Below, one piece after another: positions 11,190 through 22,959 of a stretch of 64,000 bases of DNA. The position numbers and the translations under genes are program-made. The number at the start of each line of letters is the position of its first letter. Position 1 is the stretch's first letter. Source of the stretch: Typha latifolia (lineage: Eukaryota; Streptophyta; Magnoliopsida; Poales; Typhaceae); NCBI GenBank assembly GCA_019914945.1, contig CM034100.1, forward strand, positions 13,031,096-13,095,095, given 5' to 3'. The notes beneath the pieces were generated by a model. The model had not been told where the DNA came from, made no database searches, and saw only the letters and a list, made by a program, of their open reading frames with translations.

Positions 11190-14100
11190 TTTATAATAAA
11201 AATATCAAAGTGACAGAGGCATTTAGAAAATTTAATATAGATGAGACAGTCAATGTGTCACGAAAAATAAATTAAGAGATTTATATAAAAGCAAACAATA
11301 ATTCATGCAATTTTGGTATACTTATCTCTAAAAATATAACACATCTACTCTAGACAAAATATAAATTTTCACTGGTTTATGGGCCAACATACTAATTAGA
11401 GTTCCTCTCCCTTTCAACATCTCACAGTAGTTAAAACCTAACTGAAACAAATATAATTAAAACCTTTCCAGTTTCTAGACAGAGTATTTTGTTGAAGGTA
11501 AGAGGATCCAAGGAATTGATAAGTGATAGATAACCAAGCTGTTCACAGTCCTTGCCCAGCAACTGCTATCTCTTGAGGTTTTTATTTCATTTGTTATAAA
11601 ATATAAATAGAACCATAAAACACATCTCAGGAACACACAAGATAGAAGCTTTCCATAGATATCTTCTTTAATTTATTTTATGTGAAAAGATATAAAACTA
11701 TAAATTCGGCCTGGAATTAAATGGAATAAGCTTGATTCATCATCTCAGGCTCAAAATTAATTTTCAAACAAAGCTTCATATATAAATATATATATATATA
11801 TATATCGACCGTGAAAGACTTACCGAACCAACTAATAGCTAATTCTCTCGAAAATATCTCTCTAGATAGCTAGATTCTAATTGCGAGTTCTGAATATAAA
11901 CCCCAACATTGGGGTATAATATGGCTTGATGAGATTAATAGATCCTTAACCCAACAAATCTGGGCCCACAACTAAAACAAATTAGCCACACACAACATTA
12001 GTGTTTGTCCAATCTCTAACTTGCATACCTTCTTATAAATTGCATGTTGGTTTCCACTCTCATCCCAGAGTTATGAACTTCTTCAAACCTTTCCCTCTAG
12101 ATCTTATGATGACAGGAGGAGTTCAATGCCAAGCATGTACTTCTCTAGATTCAATATCATAACCTATTGTTTTGAATATAAATTCTAGTTTTAAGTTTAT
12201 TTAGCTCGTTTGATATTAGAAAGTATTGTGTTAGAAGTTTCTCTATTCTCTTCTTTTTTTTATATTCTATATAAGTTTTCTACCTAATAACATTAATATG
12301 AACAATCTAGTTTATTCTTCTCTCTCTCAAAGAAAAAAGAAACAATAACTTAAGAGTTCTTCATAACTATTGGAGTCATCTCTCTTTGCCTCTGCAAGTC
12401 ATATTTGTTTAATGCACTCATATTACTCAAATCAATTGACAACTATAAAATATAAAGAAAAAGAATTCTTACACCCAAATCTAAATATAATACTGCTCAA
12501 ATATTTAGCATATCAATTTTTTTTTGAATTAATTTACTTAAGAACATAAAGTATGTCTTTGTGGATAGTAATGGGTAGCTTACTTTATAGATCCTACATT
12601 AGAAAATATAAGATACTATTCTCGACTAAAAGAAAAAAGAAAGTCAATAATAATAGCGTATAGAGAAATAAATATTTCTCTTTGTATACTTTTCTATTAT
12701 TCCCTACTTCTGGAGTTGTCAGACAAAAGAAGAAGTTATTCCTTGTTAAAATATGTAAATATGAAAAAAAATGGAATTATATCCTCTCCACATATCTATA
12801 GTATTTGACAATGGAATTTTTTTTTTCTTTTTGTCTTCTTTTTAAGAAAGTGGCACATTCAGCTATTAGAATTTTATTGATTGATTTAAATATTGCTTTA
12901 GAAAATTGAGCTGACAAGGATTAATTTGAAAATATGAACTTGATATTTAGGTATTTTGAGTTTGGTGTTAAACTTTTATATGACGTTTTTTTTTTTAAAA
13001 AATCTTTAGTAATAAATTTTTGATAAATCCTACAAAATTGGGTACTTCTATCTTGGTAATTTTCATATTGTCCACTCTAAAATTATTTGATATTATGTTG
13101 AATTGGAAATCTGATTTTTAAACAAATTTTATATTAAAACTTTTAAGTGTATCTATTATGAGTATATAGTAAATGTGATCATTGGACCCAACTCGCTAAG
13201 CTAGAAGCTGGTTTAGTTTCAGCCCTTCTCAAGCCCGAAATATTACTCGTCGGAATGAACTAGGCAAAGGTTCAACCTATCCTAGCCTATTATATGTGTT
13301 CGTGGTTCAGCCTGCCTGATAATCATTTATAAGCTTTAGTTTACAATACAACCTACATAGGTACAAGCTGAGAACATTTCATATAAAGCATGTTATCAAT
13401 TTCTATATAATTGGTCGTTCATTAATAATTTCAATATATATAAAAAAATAATTATCATATATATTTTGTAATTTAATTGTTGTTTCTTCTAAGTTAATGT
13501 AATCTTCGTCACTTCTTTTTCTTGGGATTCTTTATCACTTCTACTATTATTATTATTCTTTTATCCATGGTTAAGAACCATTGCGAGAAAGACAGTAGAT
13601 AAAACATCAAAGTGAAGCTTAATGGAAAAAAAACCTTACTACAAGATATTTAAGCATTAGTGGTACTTAGCATTTCAAAAATCAACAAAATGTTGATAAT
13701 ACTAAGTTTCATCCACATTTTTTTTATCAATTGTTGAATAAGTTATGTTACGATAATAAATTTGTAAATGTCATTAATATCAAATGAAATTCTTTAGTAT
13801 CTTAATTTTTATTAGCATTTAGAAATGTTAGAATTTATAATATGCCATAGTGTCTTAGTTTAATCGGTATTTAGAAATACCTATAAATACAACATGTATT
13901 AATTGTTTGTATTTAATGAATATTGGCAAATTATTCTTGTCGGGTGGATATAAATGAAATGGATCATGGTTTGGATCCCAAACTTCCACCAAAAACTCCT
14001 AAAATTTTCCACTTAATATCCTTCAAATTTTCATTAAGTAGAGTATCCTTCCTCCGTCCATTTTGGCAAGTCTTCTTTCAAAATAAAATAAATAAATAAA

Positions 14101-14430
14101 TAAATTGGCATCAATCTTCTTTACCAATTTTTTAGGGCTGCTTTTGTTGTTCAAATCGACCCCATGAATATTCAAAATGAAATCAAATCCGAATTAAAAA
14201 AATAAAAAATAAAAAAGAATAAATAAAGTCCAAGTAGATTGATTGATCGATCATACATACTATACCCTCCTTCCCATTTTACTCATTCCATTCTCCAAAT
14301 AACCTGCAAAAGTTGTTACTCCTCTCATCTTATTTACCTTTAACTAATCCCATCACTTATTCGATACTTATCCACACTAACTCATAACTACTAATAAATC
14401 TCTCACTACTCCATTATCGGATACCTCTCT
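10310..14430. other. AT-rich intergenic DNA after the ARM-repeat gene
   Basis: The first about 220 bases are the 3' untranslated region of the ARM-repeat gene. After that I see only AT-rich sequence, a CT run at 11159-11186, an AT run near 11786-11805 and an AAAT run near 14086-14106. No supported gene or recognisable transposon domain. Confidence 0.55.
11159..11186. repeat. (CT)n microsatellite
   Basis: Fourteen CT units, not close to any recognised gene. Confidence 0.85.
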
Positions 14431-14692
14431 TCACTTCAGCAACAAACAATGGCTTTCAGACCGACCACATCGAGGAAAAAGCGAGCAAGTTAGAAGAAGG
14501 TTCACCTACTCTACAACCCCACCCAAAGACCTCAAGCTTCACTTCTAGTGCTGCAATAGTAGAGCTTATGAAGAAATTAAATATATATACACACACACAC
14601 TTTTGCATGCAACTTTATAAATCTTTTTCTAGTCATATATCTCTCTCTCATGGTGGATGATATTGTGTTATCATGGCGGAGACTCTCGGTGC

Positions 14693-17600
14693 CACTATAA
14701 GAAACTTGACCTATAGTGGCATTTACTATTCCGATAATCAAACAAATGCCACTAATAGTTATTTTTATCGGCATTTATTATTGACCGCCAGTATAGATAG
14801 CATTTAAGCGTCATTTTCCCATATGCCACTAATTTGAGATAAAATATCACAATATTTTTGCTTTACCGAGCGCCCAGAAGGACAGGTGAACCAAAAGTGG
14901 AGATCAAGTTCATAGTTATAACTTTTTCTTTTTTCTCACTTATCTCTTAATTCACAAGTTCGTAGTGAAAAGACATAAAGCTAGTCGAGCCCTTCAAATC
15001 ATGAAGTATACATCAGGCACAAAAAACTTTGCTCGAGTTTGTGAGGAGGAGGTATTTGGTTAGATATTATTACATTTTTAAATTCTGAGTAGAATTACTC
15101 TAGTATTTTTATCATATTTTAATAGTAACATGAATCTAATTGAGCTATAGAGATGTAAAATTGAGGTTCTTCCTAGTCGTGCTAAGGTCTTCAAAATAAC
15201 TCATATTCATAAAGATAAGAAGCATATTGATGAAGAATCTATTCACAAGATTATGAGTTTTAAGTTGTTGTCTTATTTTTCTTAAATTTGGTAAATCTAT
15301 TGATATTTAGTTACCCTATTTATATTTTATGTAGAATCAAATTGACTAGCTTGAGGCACGAGTAGGGAAATAAAGAAGATGACATCACACAAGGTGACAT
15401 ATACTCTCAAGTTTTTGGAAAAGAAAAACATGGCCAAGTTCGTGATTTAGATTTAGATCCCTCCCCTTCTAACATATGAGGACCCAAACATTCATTAGTG
15501 ACATAGATGAGAATTGCCTCAGAGGCTAAAAAGAAAAGAAAACAGATGAAAAAAATCGTGTATTGAGAGAAAAATTAAATGCTATGACTCAGGAGCAAGC
15601 TGATATGAAAGCTGAGCTTGCAGAGTTGAAGGCAATGATGATTGCATTTTAGAATAAATTGATTCAGAATTATCAAACCAACGAAGAGCCAAGGGATATG
15701 CCTGATGGTGAACATACATATATTATACAACTACCTCTTTATAATTTATGTTTCTTTTTAGAATCTCACTTATTGCATGTTTTCATAATGATAGGGTCTC
15801 TAATGTTGTGCATAATGCATCAGGAGTAGAAAAACATAACTCATTAGAATCTAGCTATACTAATTCATCTTATCAAGTGATAAGATAAGATTAATGAGTT
15901 ATACTATTTTCTATTTCAATTATACATTTTATATATTTAGATATCTTTCAATAACTTATTGCTTATTGTTTGTCTAAATTGACATATGTTTTATAATATA
16001 TCTGTGTTGATACTTTTGTATTTTTATTTTCTTCATATGACAAATTGCTATTCAATTAAAATATGTAAATTTTTAATTTTGACAAATACTTTCAGCTTTT
16101 CAGCTAAGAAGGCAAAAAAAGATCATGAAGCATCAAATAAAGTAAATCTATAAATACTCATATATTTGTCTAACAAGTGTCAGTCGGACATAGACACGAC
16201 ATGCAATTTGAATTATCTGTGCTTCGTAGCCCTTAATCATGATCACTTCTTTTTCAATAATAAATTTTAATTAAGATGACTCAGATATCATTATTAAAGA
16301 ACATTACACTCATATGTTTATGTATATCAATTGACAAATTGGAGACATGACTTTTTTCAGCATCAACTAAATCAATAGGCAGAACAATTATGCATAAGTG
16401 TAAATTAGTAGGAGACATAATTTCATACTAGGGCAAATGAATCTATAAACTGCTATCTTTGGGCTGACTCTAATGTTGTTGGCTTGATTACTGATTTTCC
16501 TACTTAATGCTATATTAATTCAATAAATACTTGTATTGTTCTTACAATCCTTCTAATAGTTATTTCACTGCTTGTACTATGACACCTTTACACCTACTTA
16601 TGAAGCATTTCTTGTTAATCCTGTTATAAAATTTATTCTATTAAGCTACAAATATTTGTTACTCTAACATATAAATCATATATAGGGTGGTAAAAAAGTT
16701 GTTTTGATATCAATTAGAAGACCTCATCGATCGGTGGCATATTGAGTGGTTTATAGTAAAGATCCCTCAACATTAGTTGGAGGGGAAAGACTTGAACAAG
16801 AATTTTGGGAAGTTTACATAGAAGTAGTTGTTGCACTAAATGAGCCCTTAATAAGATGCCATAGCAATATTGAGGTCAATTGGAGATACCACTACAAAGA
16901 CAATAGCTTGGCTTTCTTACTTAATAAAATTTTATACATTAAGTGTAGGTTTATTGTATAATTCTCTTTCTTTAATCTATGAATTTTATTTCACTTTTTC
17001 AAGTCAAACCACGATGAAGGTGAAATACAATAGCGATACCTTAAATTTTGGATGTGTTTGATATTTTATCTTTCAACTACTTTATTTTGATATGATCACA
17101 TTTTGATGATTGTATATCTAAATGAATGATTCTAAGTATAGCATAATATAATCTTTTTGGATAATTGTTGATGTGTATACTAATAGATACTTTTGTATTT
17201 TCCTTTGAAAAGTCAATATGGATATTATTTGTAAACTTTTGTTTATATGGTTGTTTTTATTATATATATAATTTTGTTGATATATAGTAGAAAATAATAC
17301 TATGTTTGATTACACTATCACATGATATTTGAATTTAGCATAATTATAGTGCTAAAAAAATTCAATAAATAATAAAAATAAATTAATTAGTTTTACTGGC
17401 ATTTTTGCAATTGCCACTAAAACTTGTATAGCCAAATATCTTCGCCGGCATATACGTAATTGCCGCTAATTATTTACCGGCATTTTGAAAAATGTTGTTA
17501 ATTATTTGGCGCTTTTACTAGCGTTTAATAAAAATGTCATGAATTATATCTAACCGACATTTAGGAAATGTCACTATATATTTAGCGGCAATCGGTAAAA

Positions 17601-17830
17601 TATCACTAAATGTTACAACATATTTTCACTAGCATTCTTAAATGCTCCTAAAAATATCGTAGATGCCACTGTTTGAAACTTTTAGCGGCATACATTATAT
17701 GTCGCTAAATATTATAGAATGTCGGTGATGTGCAACACCGACACGACTTTAAGCAGTAGTTGTAGAAATGCCGGTGCTGATCTATAATGGCATTTTGTAA
17801 CTGCCGGTATAGCTTGCATTTTCTGTAGTG
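14693..17830. mobile_element. CACTA (En/Spm) transposon, non-autonomous, inserted in the NIP pseudogene
   Basis: The left end starts CACTATAAGAAACTTG at 14693 and the right end finishes CATTTTCTGTAGTG at 17830, giving inverted termini CACTATAAGAAA and CACTACAGAAAA. Both subterminal zones are full of short degenerate copies of TGCCACTAA and TAGCGGCA in both orientations, the usual binding-site clusters of this superfamily. The flanking triplets are TGC (14690-14692) and TAT (17831-17833), so the 3-bp target duplication is not preserved by sequence. Removing either triplet does rejoin the aquaporin reading frame, as L-G-(A or M)-F-F-I-I-F. Inside is a wrecked TNPA-like gene; no TNPD/DDE transposase was seen. 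At 3.1 kb it is far shorter than autonomous family members. Confidence 0.88.
14935..16965 (+). pseudogene. Broken TNPA-like (Transposase_24/Ptta-type) gene inside the CACTA element
   Basis: Pieces of the accessory protein carried by plant CACTA elements appear in order but in shifting frames. SGTKNFARVCEEE lies near 15012-15053. KVFKITHIHKDKKHIDEES lies near 15180-15240. GDIYSQVFGKEKHGQV lies near 15390-15440, running into the conserved DLDLDPSPS. A coiled-coil piece with EKLNAMTQEQADMKAEL lies near 15556-15651. A C-terminal block with SKDPSTLVGGERLEQEFWEV lies near 16752-16815. It continues in another frame as IGDTTTKTIAWLSYLI near 16876-16925. Stops and frameshifts separate the blocks, so it is not expressed as one protein. 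In active elements this protein binds the subterminal repeats. Domain names are from memory of the family, not from a search. Confidence 0.75.
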
Positions 17831-18343
17831 TATGTTTTTTTATCATATTTGTGGGCTGAGCGGCCATTATCAGGGATAAGATGTTTTCCATAGTGACTTT
17901 TCCGGGGATCTACATCACTTGAGGCCTCATTGTGATGGCCATGATTTATTCAGTAGGTCACATCTTAGGGGCTCATTTCATTCCTGCAATTATCATTACT
18001 TTCACCATCTTTAGAGGCTTCCCTCTAAAGGAGGTGACCTCTCTAGCTCTCTCTCTCCCCATAAACTCTTGAAACATGTATATGTATTATGACCAAAAGA
18101 TATTAATATTATAGTTTGTTTCAATACTTAAGGGTTTCTTTTGCATGGCAGGCACCACTTCACATAAAAGTATAATTACTAGGAGCAACCTTGGGAAGTG
18201 GGGCAATCTACTTGTTACTGAACCCTAAATCTGAGCACTTCTATTGAACAGTAGTCCTTGTTGGATCTGACATACAATCTCTCGTCTTGGAGATTATTAT
18301 TTCCTTCTTCTTGATGTTCATCATCTCTAGCGGGACGATCGAT

Positions 18344-19240
18344 GTAAGATCGGTGAATAATTTTAATCTATTTATGATGCATTTTTGCTACAAATTCTTT
18401 TCTCTATTTATCTTTGTTTTCCATTTCTTAACTTTTCTGCTTTTTTGCTTCTACTACTATAGATAGAAGAGCATCCGACTAGCAAATACGCTAGGTTTTA
18501 GATCTCAATCTTGCATAATTGCAAGGTTTTAGATCAATAAGAGGTTCTATTTGCGATATCATTTGACTAGCAAATACACTGTTCTTAGAGAGATACTAAG
18601 ATTCTGATAGGTATTATTGTTCAATAAGACAAGTAAAATAATAATTGGTGTTATTGTTCACTAAGATTATGAGTTGATCTTAATGAATATATGTGTTAGT
18701 TCGGACATATATAAATGTGATAAGCTTCTTCTGTTTAATGTTTCCTATATCAAAATGTTTATCCTATTAATTTCTTGTGATAATTACACTTCACCTCTTG
18801 TAGTTTAGCCCAATTATATGAAACCTTTTGGTACTTTCAACTCAAGTATTTAACCCCGGCTCGGATTAAAAATTATCTAGTTACATATCTTGCATATTCG
18901 CTGTTCTATTATTTATCCTAAGGGTATAATCTAGTCCTAAAATTAAAATAATTATATTTATAAACTTAAAAGTATAATCAAGATATAATTTTGTAACGAT
19001 CATGTGATTTGATGTATTTAAACTTAAATATTTGTTAAAATTGGCTAAATAACAAAAGAAATGCAATTGTATTGCTTTTATAGATTTTCTTTTAGTTTTT
19101 AAAATTCTTTTTAGAACTATAAATATATTATTTGAATATTTAAAATGATCCTGAAAAATTAGCCGTCCGACTAGGTGTCCCCTTAGTTAAATAGTTATTA
19201 TTAAATCCAAGTGAGATCCACGAAGAATGGAAGATGACAT
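18344..19240. other. AT-rich DNA after the aquaporin pseudogene
   Basis: I looked here for the missing last aquaporin exons (second NPA region) and did not find them. No other feature supported. Confidence 0.5.
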
Positions 19241-19249
19241 TTAAAAGAA

Positions 19250-20060
19250 AGGATAACCTCTTTGAATGGATGGTGATGACTTATCAAATTCTCTAATACT
19301 TATAGCACTTTTATGATGCTTATGAATATTCTTATTATTAAATCTTTTATTGGCTAATTTCTTGTGATCTTCTTTGACGACACTTTAACATATAAAATTA
19401 ATAATAAAGAACATATGAAGTATCTATATAAAGTTTTAAAGGTGCTAAAGGAGAAAAAGTCATATGCTAAAAATGTGAATTCTTGCAAGTAGCTTTTATC
19501 TTCTTTGGTTACGTTATCTTTGCACAAAAGCATCAAGATAGGCCCCTTCAAAGATTCAAGCTTTTATCTACATAGCATGTATATACTATAGTACTATAGT
19601 TCATGACATCAAGAGTTTTTATAGTGTTTGGTTTAGCCTATGATTGCACCTGTTATGGATTGCTTAAAGGGCATATCCTTCAAATAGACAGGTGAAGCAT
19701 AGAAGAGCTTTAAAATTCTCAAATGAAGGATGATAAAAAGCTCCACTTCTTCTACTTTTATTGCTATTTCGTGGAAATCTTTGAGGTAGAGTAGTACTCC
19801 AAATATTGGCAAAAGTGCAATTTTTAACTAACAAAGTAAATCTATTGCATTCTTTAGTAAAAAGTTGCACAATTCTCACAAATACTACTTTGCCTATGAC
19901 AAAGAAATTTATGCTCTTATTTGAGCTTTCAAACATAACATCATTATCTCATATCCGAAGAGTATTGCTCTCTTTTTGGATCATAAAGCCTTGAAGTATC
20001 TGCCTAGCCGGCGGCCCAACGCATCAAATTTTGCTAGTGCTAAAGATCAAAACCGTATCC
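19250..20060 (+). mobile_element. Ty3/gypsy retrotransposon pol remnant (reverse transcriptase to RNase H)
   Basis: Reading through frameshifts, a reverse-transcriptase core with the FFDD catalytic box (VIFFDDTLTY near 19368-19395) is followed by EHMKYLYKVLK-like and FFGYVIFAQ-like segments. Then come RNase H pieces: SIAFFSKKLH near 19840-19870, YDKEIYAL near 19895-19920, and LFLDHKALKYL near 19970-20000. This order and these motifs are typical of Ty3/gypsy Pol. Many stops show the copy is long dead. LTRs, gag and integrase were not identified. Confidence 0.75.
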
Positions 20061-21404
20061 AGGGAGACTTAACATATTTTAGAGTTCTTAAGGAAATGAT
20101 TGAATTAAAATGCAACAACAAAGCTAATGAAATATTGTTTAAATGTGCATTCCAAAGATAAAAGAATTAAGAAAGATAGAATTCGATTAGACTTTTGTCA
20201 ACTTTAATCATTTATTAAGTAGTAGTGCAAATTTATAAGAAGAACCTTTATAATGTCATCGCAAGCTGAATAAGTCTTTTATTTTGAAGATCATGACGAA
20301 GCAAATTGGCATATTATCATTCAGACAAAATCTAGGGAGTTTTTGGATGTGCCCAAGAAAAATAATAATGACAATGATATTGAGACATATTTTCGTAATT
20401 TAGATCATGATAACCTAAATTGATAGCATTGAAACTAATGATATTGATAATACAAATTGGATATGAATATATATACTTGACATAACAATTAATGCACATT
20501 TATAATTGAACAATATCAAAGATCAAGATCTAATTAATGATTCAAGTTCTTCTCTAACTAACTTTAACTAACTTAATATTGTCGAGGTTCTTTATCCTCT
20601 TGTTATCTCTTATGACTTTGATTAAATCACATATTTTTTTTAATTCATTTTCTTTGTATGCTGTCTATTAATCCAGTTTTTATGATTTAATTACAAATGG
20701 TGTTACATATATATATATATATATATATATAGTTTCTTGTAAACGTAGTGCATTGATCGCATATGTTAAATAAATACATGTTATATGCATGCTCTACAAA
20801 AGTAGTCGAGCTATTAGAGATGAGTAAAATATGGCTCTTAGTTGGAGATAGCTAACTATTTATTTACCTTTTGAAGTTCATGAGAAGTAATGTTGAAATA
20901 TTCTCACATAGTTGTTGGTCTTATTATAGTCACTGTAATGCAAACTGCGTTAGGTCTGATTGACTTACTGAGCTCTATATTGGGCTCGATGAATCGAGTT
21001 TATTTATCTTTTAATTGATTAATATTTATCTTTTATATAAATCCTTAAAATAAGTCTAGTTATATTATGTAAGCTCTTAAGGTTAGTTAAATTAAATCAT
21101 ATAAATCTTTAAGACAAATTCTAATTCGAGTCATATAAGCCTTTAGAGCTAGTCCTAATATGACTCATTATACCCGACCTCTATATATGTAAGGGGTTGA
21201 GCTTCTTTGTTTAATCATCCAAGAAATTATTGAGTTTAGCTAATTTATTATTATCACATTTATTATTTTATTGTAGCTGTTAGATTGTTTTATCTTTGTA
21301 GGAGTAGATTTTACTCGTAAAACCCTTATAAGCTTCCGAACTCTAGACATCACCTTCCTACAAGTGTTGTCTAACTGTTTACATAAAATTTAAGAAAACA
21401 CCAA
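20061..21404. other. AT-rich DNA, possibly more retrotransposon debris
   Basis: No intact gene. An AT run lies at about 20706-20731. The segment around 20930-21350 has a TATATATG box and a different texture and could be a decayed LTR of the neighbouring gypsy element. I could not find a second copy in the window, so this stays unproven. Confidence 0.4.
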
Positions 21405-21607
21405 CTAATTCTAGCAGAGTTGGTAGGTATATTTTTTCATGACCATGGAGGTTATGGGATTGATTCTCGACGACACACATGACTTGAAGCCTAAACTAGA
21501 CAGCTTACTATATTAACTAAAGTTTGATAGAGTCTAAGTGTCTCTATATCTAAGGAGGTTGACCTTTTGTCCGACTAATAATCTATAATAAATAATAATA
21601 AAAAAAA
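21405..21607 (+). mobile_element. tRNA-derived SINE-like element
   Basis: An RNA polymerase III A-box match, TAGCAGAGTTGG, lies at 21412-21423, and a B-box-like GGATTGATTCT at 21457-21467. The spacing is as in tRNA genes. The body continues for about 140 bases and ends in an A-rich AATAATAATAAAAAAA tail near 21600. The head does not fold as a good tRNA and no target-site duplication is clear, so a decayed SINE fits better than a tRNA gene. Family unassigned. Confidence 0.5.
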
Positions 21608-22300
21608 CTCGTCATTTTTTCGATACAATAACTTGTTATTTACTAAAATGTCCTCTTTTTTCCTTTTCTATCTCTTCGATCTTCTCTACGACCCTTAGCA
21701 GTAGTCCATGAAGCCAAAGCACTCTTAAGTCTTAATAGGGAGTGTAATTATAATTTAACTAAAAGTTAAAACAGTTGACGTCAGCTGTGGACCCTGATGA
21801 CGAAAGACTTATCCAGATGCCGGACCTTGGGTCCCAAACTTTGTGCCACTTCACCAACAAAGGACCAAGGGTCCACTGAAATCTGGCCATTCAATCATCA
21901 TCACACGGCTACCGATAAAGACAATACACCATTCCTTCCTACCCAACAAAGTCAAGATGCCGGTTCTCCGACTTTTTTAATACATCCCCCTTCATCGGAT
22001 CACCACAAGCCCCAAAAAGTATTACGTGGCAGTTTGATATTAGTGGAAACAACTGTTCCTGTTTGTAGCAAATCATGGGCAAGGCCCGGGAGTGACTTTC
22101 ACGTGCTTCTCCCACCGATTAATCCGTGAGCGACCGTTACATCACTCACGTCCAAAAGGTGTCTTTATTTAATGGACGATCGGGATTTGTGAATCATACG
22201 TAACGAATCTTGGTGACCGTCGGATAAAAAGAGGCAACGGACCGTGCGGTGTAACGCCAACGGAGGCCTCGAAACGGCGTTATTAAAGAGAAGACAAAAA
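21608..22300 (+). promoter_or_regulatory. Probable upstream region of the TPX2-family gene
   Basis: GC content rises from about 21790. A perfect G-box CACGTG lies at 22100-22105 and an ACGTGGC box near 22024. No convincing TATA box; TTTATTTAA near 22162 is weak. An open frame at 21797-22129 looks like chance and has no family signature. Promoter extent is inferred from position. Confidence 0.4.
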
Positions 22301-22508
22301 GGACTGCAGAGGACAGAAGCAGCGAACACTCCCTCTATCTCTCTCGGACGATCGCGATCCCGTTCTTTGTTGTCGTGCATCGATCAAGTTTGGGATCTAG
22401 AGCGGTAGATTCGAAAGTGGTTTCGCAGTGTTGGGAAAGTGGTTTCGCAGTAAAAGATCGGGCGGAGAGCTTTCGATCGACCTCCGTGGCGGCGGACTTG
22501 GCTTAGAG

Positions 22509-22922
22509 GTGAGATTTGGACTCCCCCAGACGCTTCTGCTTCGAAATCATCGTTCTCTTTGGATTTTCAAGTGATTCTTGGGCTTCTATTGTTCGGTGGA
22601 CTCGTGACTAGATTTGTTAGATTTGTTCTACGTTTTAGTTTCTTCCATCTCATTTATCCAATGGTTATTTGATGATGCTGAAATCTTATGTTTTGAACTG
22701 GTTTTGGTCGGAGAGATGCAGTTATTTGTGCAGTTTTTTTTTGTAACGGGAAACGTTGATATACTATATTATGTGACTTTTGCTTCACTTTTTGGATAAG
22801 ATTTGGTTCAGAGTATCTGTAATCCGATGCAGGAGGAATGAGGATTTTTTTTTTTTTTTTTTGGAATCCACAGGAAGTTGGTGGAATTGATAACAAAGTT
22901 GGTTGTCGCGTAACTTTTGCAG
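22509..22922 (+). other. Probable intron in the 5' untranslated region of the TPX2-family gene
   Basis: A good donor GTGAGA at 22509 and acceptor TTTTGCAG ending at 22922 flank a T-rich 414-base stretch just before the start codon at 22960. Leader introns are common in plants; this one is predicted from splice signals only. Confidence 0.55.
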
Positions 22923-22959
22923 GTGCTTTGGTACATGTGAAACTCTTATTGGCTAATTG

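Larger units (their letters stand above)
14436..18343 (+). pseudogene. NIP-type aquaporin pseudogene, split by a CACTA transposon
   Basis: Three exon remnants can be recognised. Exon 1 (about 14436-14576) gives a hydrophilic N-terminus containing DHIEEKASKLEEG and ending SAAIVELMKK. Exon 2 begins near 14667 (IMAETLG), is interrupted after 14692, and resumes at 17834 up to about 18034. There it reads as VTFPG, then MIYSVGHILGAHFIPA, which is the first half-pore loop of a nodulin-26-like intrinsic protein. Exon 3 (18152-18343) holds GSDIQSLVLEIIISF and ends at a GTAAGA donor. Damage: the first NPA motif is IPA; TGA stops replace the expected Cys after FVG and the expected Trp after FPGIYIT; exon 3 has further stops; the last exons with the second NPA are absent. 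Living NIPs carry glycerol, boric or silicic acid and water across membranes. This copy is dead. Closest subgroup by eye is NIP1/NIP4. Confidence 0.85.

Noticed and set aside
16746..16961. Independent small gene within the CACTA element
   Set aside because: It matches the C-terminal block of the TNPA-like protein and continues in another frame, so it is a pseudogene piece.
20930..21350. LTR of the gypsy remnant
   Set aside because: Texture and a TATA-like box are suggestive, but no second copy or TG...CA ends could be found.
21797..22129. 110-codon open frame upstream of the TPX2-family gene
   Set aside because: No recognisable motif, and it lies in the likely promoter; chance frame in GC-richer DNA.
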